Assembly: GCF_963678635.1 (NCBI RefSeq)
Contig: NC_087066.1
Coordinates: 62,052,054-62,116,053, forward strand
Direction: 5' to 3'
Origin: Symsagittifera roscoffensis
Taxonomy: Eukaryota; Xenacoelomorpha; Acoela; Convolutidae
DNA: 64,000 nucleotides
The notes beneath the pieces were generated by a model. It made no database searches. It was not told the DNA's origin and saw nothing but the letters and a program-made list of their open reading frames with translations. This document shows, one piece after another, positions 21,771 through 30,739 of this stretch. Both the position numbers and the translations under genes were made by a program. Position 1 is the stretch's first letter, and the number at the start of each line of letters is the position of its first letter.

Positions 21771-22434
21771 TCGATTGCTAGTGACCTTATAGTTTGACTA
21801 CCAATAATAATGACACAACACAATAAATTTCACAAGATTCTAGATAATTTATTCAAACTAACCGATTATCGGTCGTAAGATTTGAGAACTAGCACAATAT
21901 GATGATATCACTCAATTTAAAAGATAATGTACTCACTACCTAATCAAGCACAAATTATGTTGATTTAAAATCAAAAAAAAATAACAGAATAAAAAAATTT
22001 CCATGAAAAATGTATGTGTATTGTACTTTTAGTCGGTCGTAGTACAATAGTCGAACTTGTTTTTTAAAGAAAAAGCTTTCCCTGCTTGGTGCTGCACCAA
22101 ACAGACAAAACTTTGAAGGCAGTAATTTTCTCAAGTGGGCGTCTATTGCACCCACCGAGTACTGTGTTACCTATCTACCTTCGGACTGCCCGAGCTAGAC
22201 CTACTAAAATCCTCAGGGCAGTCACTTTTCGCAAAAATGTATTGGGTTTCAATCCACACCAATGAATTACGCTCTTTTTAGTTTAGACTTAGTGCCGCGA
22301 ATATCAGAGCTCGGACCTGTTTTGTTTTGGTCTGGTCTTTATTGAAAGGCAAGTTACCAGTGCAGTCACTGATTCCTAGCCTGTCTGTTAATAACCTAAT
22401 ACCTCTCACTATAATCTAAGTCTTTTAATAAAAT
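21771..22434 (-). other. Leader of the Ty3/gypsy-like element, no gene seen
   Basis: AT-rich sequence within the 5' untranslated leader. No open frame, tRNA or recognisable regulatory site was identified. Confidence 0.5.
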
Positions 22435-22620
22435 AATACCCCTCCGGGTTGACAAATAATAGTACCCCTCCGGATTGGCAAAAATAGGACCCTCCGGATT
22501 GGCAAAATTGAGACCCCTCCGGATTAGGACCCGTTTGAGTTAGCATATGTAAGACCCCTCCGGATTGGGACCCCTCCGAACTTGAAAAAAACTTGGACCC
22601 CTCCGGATTGGGAGCCCTCT
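22435..22620. repeat. Tandem-like cluster of CCCTCCGGATT motifs
   Basis: About nine copies of CCCCTCCGGATTGG, or close variants, at 20-45 bp spacing. Scattered further copies lie near 22,745, 23,230, 23,937, 23,961 and 24,378, and one in each LTR (4,855; 24,968). On the minus-strand transcript the motif reads AATCCGGAGGGG and contains the self-complementary hexamer TCCGGA. The short open frame across it is a by-product of the repeat. Confidence 0.8.
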
Positions 22621-24507
22621 GGTTTTGTAAAAGTAGCTTTTCAGAGATTTCCTTGATTTTCAACCTATTCTCCTCCGGAAACGTTCTCCGATGCTATTAT
22701 GCTTTTTGAATTAACTAGGAAGGGTATGTGATCCTTTCCTAGACCCTTCCGGATTAAAGTTAAGCCTCTTACTTGACAATTCACGCTAACGGTGAAGGGT
22801 CTTATCGCTTACCTAATTTCGGCTCGATTAAGGTTTTCTTGTGCCTTTAGGCTTCCCTTTTCGTCTAGAACAGCCTAAAGTTACTTTATTCAATCGCTAT
22901 TACCTTTTGGTAGGGGTGTAAGGGCTTTCTAAATTTTTTTATAAAACGTGAAGGGTCTACCCTCGAGAATTGGTGAATTTGCTAAAAACAATCTCAAAAA
23001 ATGTTCACGCTTTTTTTTTTCGAATAACTTTTGTCCCTATCAGTAAGCTCAGCTAATTTTTGATTTATTGGTACCAAGATCAACTGGATCTGTCCAGTAG
23101 TTCCAAAGTTATTAACCAAAACGTCTTTTTTCTAAAGTCAAGAAATTTCTCTCATATAGGTTCCGCCTAACTTTTTCCGCAGTTCTGTTCTTTTTGACCT
23201 AAATTTTGCGAAAAACTATGCTACCTGGACCCCTCCGGATTGATGAATCCACCAAATCAAACACGTTAGAGTCGATTTCTCTGCAACCCGGAAGGCATTC
23301 GGGAAGCGGGTTTTAAAACTTGTAGATTCACTAGTGGACGTTGTCCAAACAACTATTTTTACTGTCCTAACTCAAAAATTTCAAAAATTTTCTGAATTTA
23401 TAGTGTTCCGTTTTCTCAAAAATCACGAAAATTCGGTTTTTGGTTCCAAAATAGTTCCAACCACTTCCGAACTAAACTTAACCGGTTCTATCTATTATAG
23501 TAGTGCAGTTACGATGTAACACACTAATTTAGCGCTTTTTTCCGTTTCAAATAATATCGATATCTCAAAAATCGCGATTTGTGGGGGGATCAAAATATCG
23601 CTATTTTGACCCTAAAAATCGATCTGCTTTCTGTGTTTTTCACTGAAAAACAATATAGGAGTATTAATATAGGCTATATAAGTAATAATATTAGTAATAC
23701 AATACAGCTCCGGGTTTGTTTAATATCCGAATTAAGGTGCTTAACTCGGATATTCGCAGTTCGGTGAAGGGTCACTACAGTGCAACACTGTCGAGCCCCC
23801 CACAGATTACTATCTTAATTTTTGTCCCAAAAGGGATACAAAACTTGTTAACGATACCCAACAGTCGATTGTTGTTGTCGTTGAGCCCCTTCTTGTTGCT
23901 CCTTGTACTGCTTGCCGGATCAGTCGTCTCCCAAGACCCTTCCGAATTGAGCGCAAATCAGCTGACCCTTCCGGATTGAGCGCAATTTATCATTAACGTG
24001 CTTAAATGCTCAAATAACCCTACAGTACAAGCCTCACAAACGGGCCACAAAATTGATCGTGACAATCTTGACTGATATAAATGCCTGTAACAACAATATA
24101 TCTATCAAGAACAAACGGGGGGGTCGGATCACATCTTGTCTGGGGGGTTGATTTCTACTGATTTTTTTACTTTTTTTACTGTTTTTGGTTTTTTCCGTTA
24201 TTTTTTATGTTTTTTGTTTTTCTTGGGTACTATACTACTTTTTGTTTGGTTTTATATATATCTTTAAGTGTTTTTGGTCACAAACCTCTCAGGGAACGAG
24301 GGGATGGCCAATCCCCCCACCCTTCCTGGTTCGTGAATTTTCGGTCTTAACTAGGTTAAAAAACTATTAACGGTAATCCGGAAGGCTTCCGCGTTCCGAA
24401 CTACCCTTCCGCCCCGGCGGCTTAGGCCTATTAAGGGCGTTAATGTGAGCATCCGCTCGGCGCGGAGTGCTCGTTAACGGTTCTGCCTGTCATGATGTTT
24501 AAAAAAA
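22621..24507 (-). other. Long leader of the Ty3/gypsy-like element, non-coding
   Basis: About 1.9 kb between the CCGGA cluster and the PBS-like site. It has dispersed CCGGA motifs, a duplicated CCCTTCC-GATTGAGCGCAA near 23,937-23,980 and homopolymer-rich stretches near 24,160-24,260. No protein frame is convincing on either strand. Confidence 0.6.
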
Positions 24508-24525
24508 TAACACCCAGCAGCGCCA
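24508..24525 (-). promoter_or_regulatory. Primer-binding-site-like sequence
   Basis: On the minus strand TGGCGCTGCTGGGTGTTA starts 12 nt inside the 5' LTR. It opens with TGG, as expected for pairing with a tRNA CCA end, and TGGCGC is a common PBS start in Ty3/gypsy elements. The primer tRNA was not identified and the 12-nt offset is larger than usual. Confidence 0.45.
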
Positions 24526-24537
24526 TAAAAACATCTA

Positions 24538-25296
24538 TGTAACATTCGCCCGGAAGATACATATCGAGGGAAAATGAAGCTAAGTCCTAAGACGAATGGC
24601 TAACGTCTAAACAGAGCTTTACATGTTTTCACCGTCTCTACCAAAGCCAGTTCTTTTGGTGGTTTTTCCAACATCGGGTCAACAAAAACGTTACTGTTCT
24701 CCGGCTTCGACCAGAACAATCAAATTAGCTCAGTATCCCCAGACCACGAGATCACTCCTAAAATCAGGGCTACTAGTGTTTATTGAATTATTATTGTTTT
24801 TGTTCAGTAGATAAAAATCATCATCCCCATCGAAGATGGATTAACCCTTTCCCCCAACTCCTAGCTTCTCATCCTAGCAAAATGAATTCATATGTTAATC
24901 AAATTCAATTCAGGACATAATAGGGAAGCTAAAAGTTTATATAAAAGGCTAAGAGTTTCAATCCCGAGACCCCTCCGGATTCTCGAATCCAGGGAAATAA
25001 GACTTTTATCTCCCTTCCGGAAGGCTGTCTTCCACCCTTCACCGTTGTTCGCAACGGCTTTGCAACTATTGTAGCGACACAATAGTTGCAATCGGAGCGG
25101 TCTCTGTTACTTCTGTTTTTCTCTGATTCCGATCCTCAGTTTCTTCGTTGTTATCGTCTTCGCAACTAATGTTGTTGTGTTTATTTCAGTTCGAATAACG
25201 CTCTTATTCCTTCAAAACCGCCAATTCGGAAGGTTCGCTGCTTCAAACCCGAAATTGCTGTGTCTGCATTTTTGTCCAATCTGGTCGAATGTCACA
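24538..25296 (-). repeat. 5' LTR of the Ty3/gypsy-like element
   Basis: 759 bp with TGTAACATTC...GAATGTCACA ends on the plus strand. It matches 4,409-5,290 apart from a roughly 120-bp segment found only in the left LTR and a divergent patch. On the minus strand it has a TATATAAA box (about 24,935) followed by AATAAA (about 24,785), placing U3 at the right edge, R in the middle and U5 at the left edge next to the PBS-like site. It also carries one CCCTCCGGATT motif. Confidence 0.85.
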
Positions 25297-25525
25297 TCTG
25301 TTCGACTCATGATTCGAACCTGTTCGACCCATGATTCGACCCTGTTCGACTCATGATTCGACCCTGTCCGACCCATGATTCGAAAGTGTTCAACTCATGA
25401 TTCGACCGTGTTCGACTCATGATTCGACCCTGTTGGACCCATGGGTCGACATTGTTTGACAATTGTGTTCGTTCGACCGTCTTAATTTGCGACAATCATG
25501 AGTCGGTCGAATCATGAGTCGAACA
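25297..25525. repeat. 22-bp tandem array, right half
   Basis: About ten units of TTCGACTCATGATTCGACCC type with a 22-bp period, turning to the reverse orientation near 25,490-25,520 (ATGAGTCGGTCGAATCATGA). It is the counterpart of 4,236-4,408 across the retrotransposon. Confidence 0.8.
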
Positions 25526-25574
25526 CCTCATCCCGGGTTGCGCCTGCTGCTGCACTATTACAGTTTGTCTATAT

Positions 25575-25815
25575 GAAGGTTATTGCAGCGACAAACGTTT
25601 TATTAATTAGGAGTGAATTAATGAGGTTTTAGTGATAATTCCAGTAGCAAATCAGATCAAATATATATGGTAAATCACCCGCACAAAGTTGCTCGAACCA
25701 ATGACTAAAGGTCATGTTTCACCAGCTAATTTTAACAAAAATCGGGAAGTGATCTTTCAGTTTGAACTGAATAAGAAAGATCAATTCCAGTTCAGGTAGG
25801 AAAAATCGCCAATAC
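25575..25815 (-). repeat. Truncated 3' LTR of the copia element
   Basis: Nearly identical to 30,482-30,722. On the minus strand it starts TATTGGCGATTTTTCC right after a purine run GAAAGGCGGGG, a good polypurine tract. Similarity ends at 25,575, so roughly 780 bp of LTR is missing. Confidence 0.8.
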
Positions 25816-25828
25816 CCCGCCTTTCAAA

Positions 25829-27339
25829 TTAGGTGGTTCCTAGTAGAGTGTCTCGGAAAAATGCAGTTTTGCAATTTCCCAAGTTTTTCGTCAATGCGTC
25901 TGCAGGCATGTTTGCTGTTGGTAAAAAGGTTAATGTCACCATCTTCTGTTCAACTAACTCTCGAAGGAAGTGTAGTTTTATGGCAAAATGCTTCGTCCTG
26001 CCGTGGTTCATTGAGTGTTAACTAAGGGCAATACAAGCTTGATTATCAACGAAAACTTCTAAAAGCCTATTACAAAATATGCCTAAGTCGCTAAGTATGC
26101 CCTTTAAATGAATTCCCTCCTTTACTGTTTCGACCACAGCATTGTGTTCTGCTTCGGCTGTTGAAGTTGATACACAAAGCTGAAGTCTGCTAGACCAACT
26201 GATTACACCTGAGCTGTCACTAAGTTTAAAACAATATCCTGAGGTACTTCTCCTATTGTCTATATTTCCAGCCCAGTCCGCATCCAAAAAGCTAACAAGA
26301 TTCAAGGCTTTATCCCTCCTGTATACTAAAGGTAAACTTTTCGTTCCTAGTAGATATCTAAGACAATTTTTTCCGGCTTTCCAATGCTTTTCACCTGGGT
26401 TTTCCACAAAAGAACTTAGAAGATTTGCTGCAAAGAAAATGTCGGGTCTACTTGATAAAGCTAGGTAATTTAGACAACCAACAAGTCCTCGATAGTCACA
26501 TTTTTTCATATTTTCGTGTTCTATGCTACCTCCTTCTAAAGGACACTCTTCTTTTGTCAATTTTTCGTTTTCACCGATAGGGGTAGTTATCGGCTTCGCT
26601 TCGGTCATCCTAAATCTTGATATCAATTTTTCAACATATTTCTCCTGGCTTATCCTAATTTCGTTTCCTGAGTAATCAATTTTCATTCCTAAGAACCATT
26701 TAAGATCACTTATCTCGCTTATCTCAAATTTTTCAGAGATATTGCTTTCAAACCAGCTACAGAAACTTTTGTCTGCTCCAGAAACCACTATATCATCGAC
26801 CCACAAGCAAATTAAACCTTCTAAATCTCCCTCAATCCTCCTAACAAACAAGCACTCATCAAAAACTGAATTTTCAAAATCTAATTCCTCAAGATAGCTT
26901 TTTAGAGTCCTATCCCAGTTTCTACCGGACTGCTTCAGTCCATAAAGACTTTTCTTCAGAAGACAAACTAAAGGTTTTCGTTCTTCATCAAACTTCTCGA
27001 ACCCTTCAGGTTGCTTCATAAGAGTTTCTTCATCTAGTTTGGCATTCAAGTATGCAGTTTTAATGTCTAACTGTCTCAACTGATACCTATTTTGAACTGC
27101 TAAATTCAGGACAATTCTTATGGTCGACATCTTGGCTGTAGGCGAATACGTTTCATGAAAATCCCTTCCCTCAACTTGGCTAAAACCTTTAGCAACAAAC
27201 CTAGACTTAAACCTGGAATTTCACCATTTGGTCCGTACTTCAAAGCAAAATGCCATCTGCTGCCTATAGGCTTCTCTCCTCTATTTCTAACTAGTTCCCA
27301 AACTTTGTTTTTCTCAAATGAATCAAACTCTTTTTTCAT
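25829..27339 (-). pseudogene. Copia pol: reverse transcriptase and RNase H
   Basis: Frame 27,339-27,118 holds the RT start (KVWELVRNRGEKPIGSRW). A frameshift near 27,210 leads into the main frame (to 26,018) with QLDIKTAYLNAKL (motif A Asp present), GLKQSGRNWDRTL and LWVDDIVVSG (the YVDD-box equivalent). RNase H follows with FLDADWAGN, STSGYCF, STAEAEHNAVVE and VFVDNQACIALS. A TAA at 26,020 interrupts the last part, and the end (HGRTKHFAIK, ADALTKNLG) is at 26,011-25,829. RT and RNase H catalytic residues look intact, so decay is recent enough to leave the active sites readable. Confidence 0.9.
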
Positions 27340-27592
27340 TGCTTCTTGCCAGTCAGGGTCTGCTAAAGCTTCTTTGCACTTTTCGGTATATTTTTAGAAC
27401 TTCTCCAAAAAATACTACATCACCTACTCTTTCTCCTTCGTCACTTTCTATCTTTTTCTCAAAGTAGAACTTAGATTCGTCAAAACTAACGTTTCTAGAC
27501 TTTTGCACTTTGAGTTTTCCTTCACTCTCAATTCTTATCAGATAAGCTTTACTATTTTCCGATGTCCCCAGAAAAATTCCCCTTCTAGTGTT

Positions 27593-28333
27593 TTAGTCTA
27601 GTTTTTTCCGAAACTGTTTTTCCTTAAAACTATACGCTACAACGCTACACACCCAAAAGTTTTTTTTTACAAAATTAAGGTTGGGTTTTTCTCCATACAT
27701 TGACTCGTAGGGTGTTTTGCCTATAGCAGAATGAAAGCACATATTTTTGAGATTAGCAGCCATATTAAGAGCATAAGGCCAATAAGTTTTCGATAAATTC
27801 GCATTAAAAATCATGCAGCGAGCCATTTGAGTAATTGTTCCCCACAACCTTTTTATCTTTCCGTTCTCTTGAAGGGCATAATGAGCCGATGTTTCCATCC
27901 TTATTTTTTGTTTCCTACAAACTCGCCTAAAGTCTTGACCAATGTACTCTCATGCGCCGTCTGAAACTAAAGTCTGAGGGACTCCTATGTCTGCAATGAA
28001 CCTTTCCAATTTTTCTGTTGCCTCAACTCTCGTCTTCATGAAATAAATTTTCAGATATCTAGAAAAACTGTCCACAAAACCTATAGCATATGTATGTCCT
28101 TCCTCAGCTAGCGGGTTGATAGGACCTAAAAAGTCTGTGTGAACAAAATCTAGTGTCCTGGTTGCCCTGGTATAAGAATTTTTCGGGACTGGCTTCTTTT
28201 TTGCTTTATTCAACTCACAAGTTTCACAATTCTCAATTTTAAAATCACTAATCTTCATGCCTTCAAGATGTTGCTCCAAATGACTCAAATCTTTGTAGTT
28301 ATTATGACCCATCCTGCAATGCCACTGTTTCAA
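27593..28333 (-). pseudogene. Copia pol: integrase
   Basis: Frame 28,333-27,950 has the pre-integrase zinc module (WHCRMGH...CETCELNKAKK) and the first two core acidic residues (LDFVHTDFLGPI; TLVSDGA). A TGA follows SDGA at about 27,947, where Gly is normal. Frame 27,898-27,593 carries the rest of the core, but the third acidic residue is lost: the block reads QENGKIKRLWGT, Lys instead of the NGxxER Glu. The C-terminal region continues into KTPYESMYGEKPNLNF. Enzymatically dead. Confidence 0.88.
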
Positions 28334-28401
28334 TGTGCTTACTACATAACACTCGTCTTTTCCTACAAAAGTGTCCCATAAAAATAGACCACTTTCCTCT
28401 C

Positions 28402-28734
28402 TTAATGGTAAATTGAACCATTTCCCTGGCGAACAAACGAGCTCGCACCAAAAACAATTTCTGCTCCTGCTTGCTTCATTTTTGATACACTCAGCAAATT
28501 TCTTGAGTTTTCAGGAACGTACAAAGTATCCTTCAGCTCAATCATCTTAAACTCGCCTTTCTCATCTTTTACTCTGAATCTAACTTCACCTTTCCCTAAA
28601 ATTTTTGATTCAGAGAAATTTGCATTGCTAACCGATCCTTTGAAGTTCTCATCTAAACTAACAAACATGTCTCGATCCTTAAACATATTACTGGTAGCTC
28701 CAGAGTCTACAACTAAGTCCTCGCCCGGAGACAA
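28402..28734 (-). CDS. Copia aspartic protease segment
   Basis: A clean frame with the DSGAT active site (LVVDSGATSNMF), a beta-rich middle and LYVPENSRNLLSVSKM, the usual end of a copia protease. It follows the zinc knuckles and precedes the pre-integrase module. It is part of a polyprotein whose upstream frame is stopped in the second zinc knuckle. Confidence 0.85.
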   Translation of the reverse strand: MSPGEDLVVDSGATSNMFKDRDMFVSLDENFKGSVSNANFSESKILGKGEVRFRVKDEKGEFKMIELKDTLYVPENSRNLLSVSKMKQAGAEIVFGASSFVRQGNGSIYH

Positions 28735-28809
28735 TCCACTCAGGAAACTAAAATGAGCCTCTGTTTCAGCTACTAGGTTCTGCTGTTCTCGTTTAGTCTT
28801 ACTAATGAA

Positions 28810-28980
28810 CTTTTTCTTTGCTTGGCATTATTTTGCAATATGTCCAAACTCCTTGCACTCATAGCACTGAATTTTTCGAGCTCTATCTTCACTATCTCGT
28901 CTGCCGCTTAAGTTTTCTCTGCACTGTTTCGACCCATGTCCTCTTTTATGACACTTGAAACAACTCTGTTCTCGCTATTA
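28810..28980 (-). pseudogene. gag: Copia Gag nucleocapsid zinc knuckles
   Basis: Two CX2CX4HX4C motifs read on the minus strand. CFKCHKRGHGSKQC (about 28,965-28,925) is intact. CYECKEFGHIAK (about 28,865-28,830) is followed by a TAA and then the final Cys codon, so a stop sits one residue short of completing the second knuckle. Confidence 0.8.
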
Positions 28981-29074
28981 AAAGCATTCTCTTTTTCGAT
29001 TACTTGTCTCTCGCTATCAAAATTCACTAAATCTCTTTTCAACTCATCTAAACTTTTCTCATCTCTACTAAAAT

Positions 29075-29692
29075 TCAAAATTGTAAAAAAAAAGCTTCAA
29101 ATTGTTTTGGAAGTCCTTTCAAAATAATTGAAATTAACATTTTTTCACTCACTCCTTCGTTCACTTGTTCTAAGTTATACTGAATCTCCTCTGCTGTAGT
29201 CAAATAATCTATCACTGTTTCATTGTTATTCTTTTTCAAAGTTGTAAGTTCGGAGATTAGTTTTTGCAGCCTGGGTCTTTCAAAACTCTTAAACTTTTTC
29301 CGTAAAACATCCCAAGCTTTGCTACCAGTGCCTTTATAAGGTCTTAAAAACAAAACTGATTTCTTATCTAGAGCCTGCACAAGTTCGTACCAGATATGCA
29401 ACTGTTTTTCTTCAAAAATCTCTTTTCCTTTATCTATCGCAGCTTGTTTTTGATCACTGCTTGCATTTGGTCTTAAACTTGGCATAAAGTTTCTATAATC
29501 AACTGTCTCATCTAAAATCTTGTTTAACTTCAAGTGAAAAATTCGTGCCTCAAATTGCTCTTCAAAGTAGGAAAAATCTTCTTTTCCCGAAAAAACTATC
29601 CTATCAGTTTTCGACATTTCTTTCCTAATCCAAGTTCTTATTTTTGACTTTATTCTCACACACAAAAAAATAGGCTCCAATCCAAAACTCAA
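29075..29692 (-). pseudogene. gag: Copia Gag capsid region
   Basis: A 205-residue frame. The likely start is the second Met (MSKTDRIVFSGKEDF, near 29,617), because the preceding residues come from leader next to the LTR. It has the helical copia gag (UBN2-like) pattern: FSYFEEQFEARIFHLKL, AWDVLRKKFKSFERPRLQKL, ETVIDYLTTAEEIQYNL and LISIILKGLPKQFEAF. The frame is lost at a run of nine A's (plus strand, 29,085), and a second frameshift lies just before the zinc knuckles near 28,976. Confidence 0.85.
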
Positions 29693-29700
29693 AAAATTAA

Positions 29701-30722
29701 GTATTGCCCTAGGTAAAGTTCAATGACCCTGTTTTCTCTTACATCAAAATCATATTCTATAAACATCGATATCGCCCGCTTATATAACTATGCAAGTATA
29801 TTTGATTACCTAAATCTGATTTGGAACCTAACGGAGTGCGTACTGAATAACACATCAGCGACTTAGCAAAGCTAAGGTCCCTCCTCAGATTTCATACTAG
29901 GTAATATACATATTAGCAAAATGGAAATTCGTCTTTTTATTCTGGTGTATCAGTTTCTTTTTCTTTTAATTGCAATGTATTCTTTGGATTGATTTTGTGT
30001 CGGATTCGAGCAACCGCGTACGAACGAATTTATCCTTCCGCAAAAATTGAGTATATATCAGCAACATTCACAAATAAAACATGTAATTTATCAGTTTGTT
30101 TCAGTTTTATTTCACTATCAATAGTGTAGTGCCTCTTCCACTGCTGTGCTCACTCAGTGCCCCTTCGTGCAGCTTTTGACCGTCTTCTCTTCTTCTCTGT
30201 TGTGTTTCCCTGCTTCTATCGTCAGAGTTGTCTATCTCTAGAAGTTGTGTTGCCCTTCTTCTATCTTTGCACTTCTCTGTCTGATCAATCGTCTATCTCC
30301 AAGTAGTTTTGGCCTGCTTCTCTCGCAGTTGTCTAACTGATCAGTTGTATATCTCAAGTTGTGATTTTCACTGTCACAACTCCACTGCAAATCTCAGCTT
30401 TTTTCCTTATTCGTTTGAACAAACAGTCAATCTTGACTCCTGACTTCTCACTCGTGATTGGGAATCTGGGCCCATAACCTATCAAGGTTATTGCAGCGTT
30501 AAACGGTTGGTTAATTAGGAGTGAAATAAGGAGATTTGAGTGATAATTCCAGTAGCAAAGCAGATCAAATATATATGGTAAATCACCCGCACAAAGTTGC
30601 TCGAACCAATGACTAAAGGTCATGTTTCACCAGCTAATTTTAACAAAAATCGGGAAGTGATCTTTCAGTTTGAACTGAATAAGAAAGATCAATTGCAGTT
30701 CAGTAAGGAAACATCACCAATA
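29701..30722 (-). repeat. 5' LTR of the copia element
   Basis: About 1,020 bp ending TATTGCCCTAGG (left) and CACCAATA (right) on the plus strand, giving inverted ends TATTG...CAATA rather than simple TG...CA. Its last 240 bp match the remaining 3' LTR. Minus-strand TATATATTTG lies near 30,575 and AATAAA near 29,935. The left boundary is set by the inverted end and the nearby gag, not by a second full copy. Confidence 0.65.
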
Positions 30723-30739
30723 GTCTACATACGCTTCGA

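Larger units (their letters stand above)
4409..25296 (-). mobile_element. Composite Ty3/gypsy-like LTR retrotransposon, 20.9 kb
   Basis: It is bounded by direct LTRs (4,409-5,290 and 24,538-25,296) and flanked on both sides by the same 22-bp array. On the minus strand the order is 5' LTR, PBS-like site, 3 kb leader, gag, protease, RT, RNase H, linker, integrase start, a gap with an inverted block, ORF3, 3' LTR. Protease-RT-RNase H-integrase is the Ty3/gypsy order. The length is far above the usual 5-12 kb, partly because of the inverted 4.8 kb block 9,726-14,526, a long leader, long gag and large ORF3. Every gene is interrupted, so it is not autonomous. No clean target-site duplication is visible, as expected if one flank was altered inside a tandem array. 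Confidence 0.8.
25575..30722 (-). mobile_element. Ty1/copia retrotransposon, decayed
   Basis: Minus-strand order gag, zinc knuckles, protease, integrase, RT, RNase H; integrase before RT is the copia order. The 5' LTR is 29,701-30,722 and only the first 240 bp of the 3' LTR remain (25,575-25,815). At least three in-frame stops, several frameshifts and one changed catalytic residue make it inactive. It lies only about 50 bp from the 22-bp array flanking the gypsy element, and the lost LTR end may be related to that junction. Confidence 0.85.

Noticed and set aside
22409-22663. Small protein with NPEGS and QSGG repeats
   Set aside because: It is the translation of the CCGGAGGGG motif cluster in the leader, with no start context or conservation evidence.
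24160-24400. Small membrane protein frame in the gypsy leader
   Set aside because: Homopolymer T-rich stretch encoding Phe/Val/Leu by composition; no start context or conservation.
25297-25525. CRISPR array
   Set aside because: The 22-bp units are contiguous without unique spacers, and the context is eukaryotic retrotransposon DNA.
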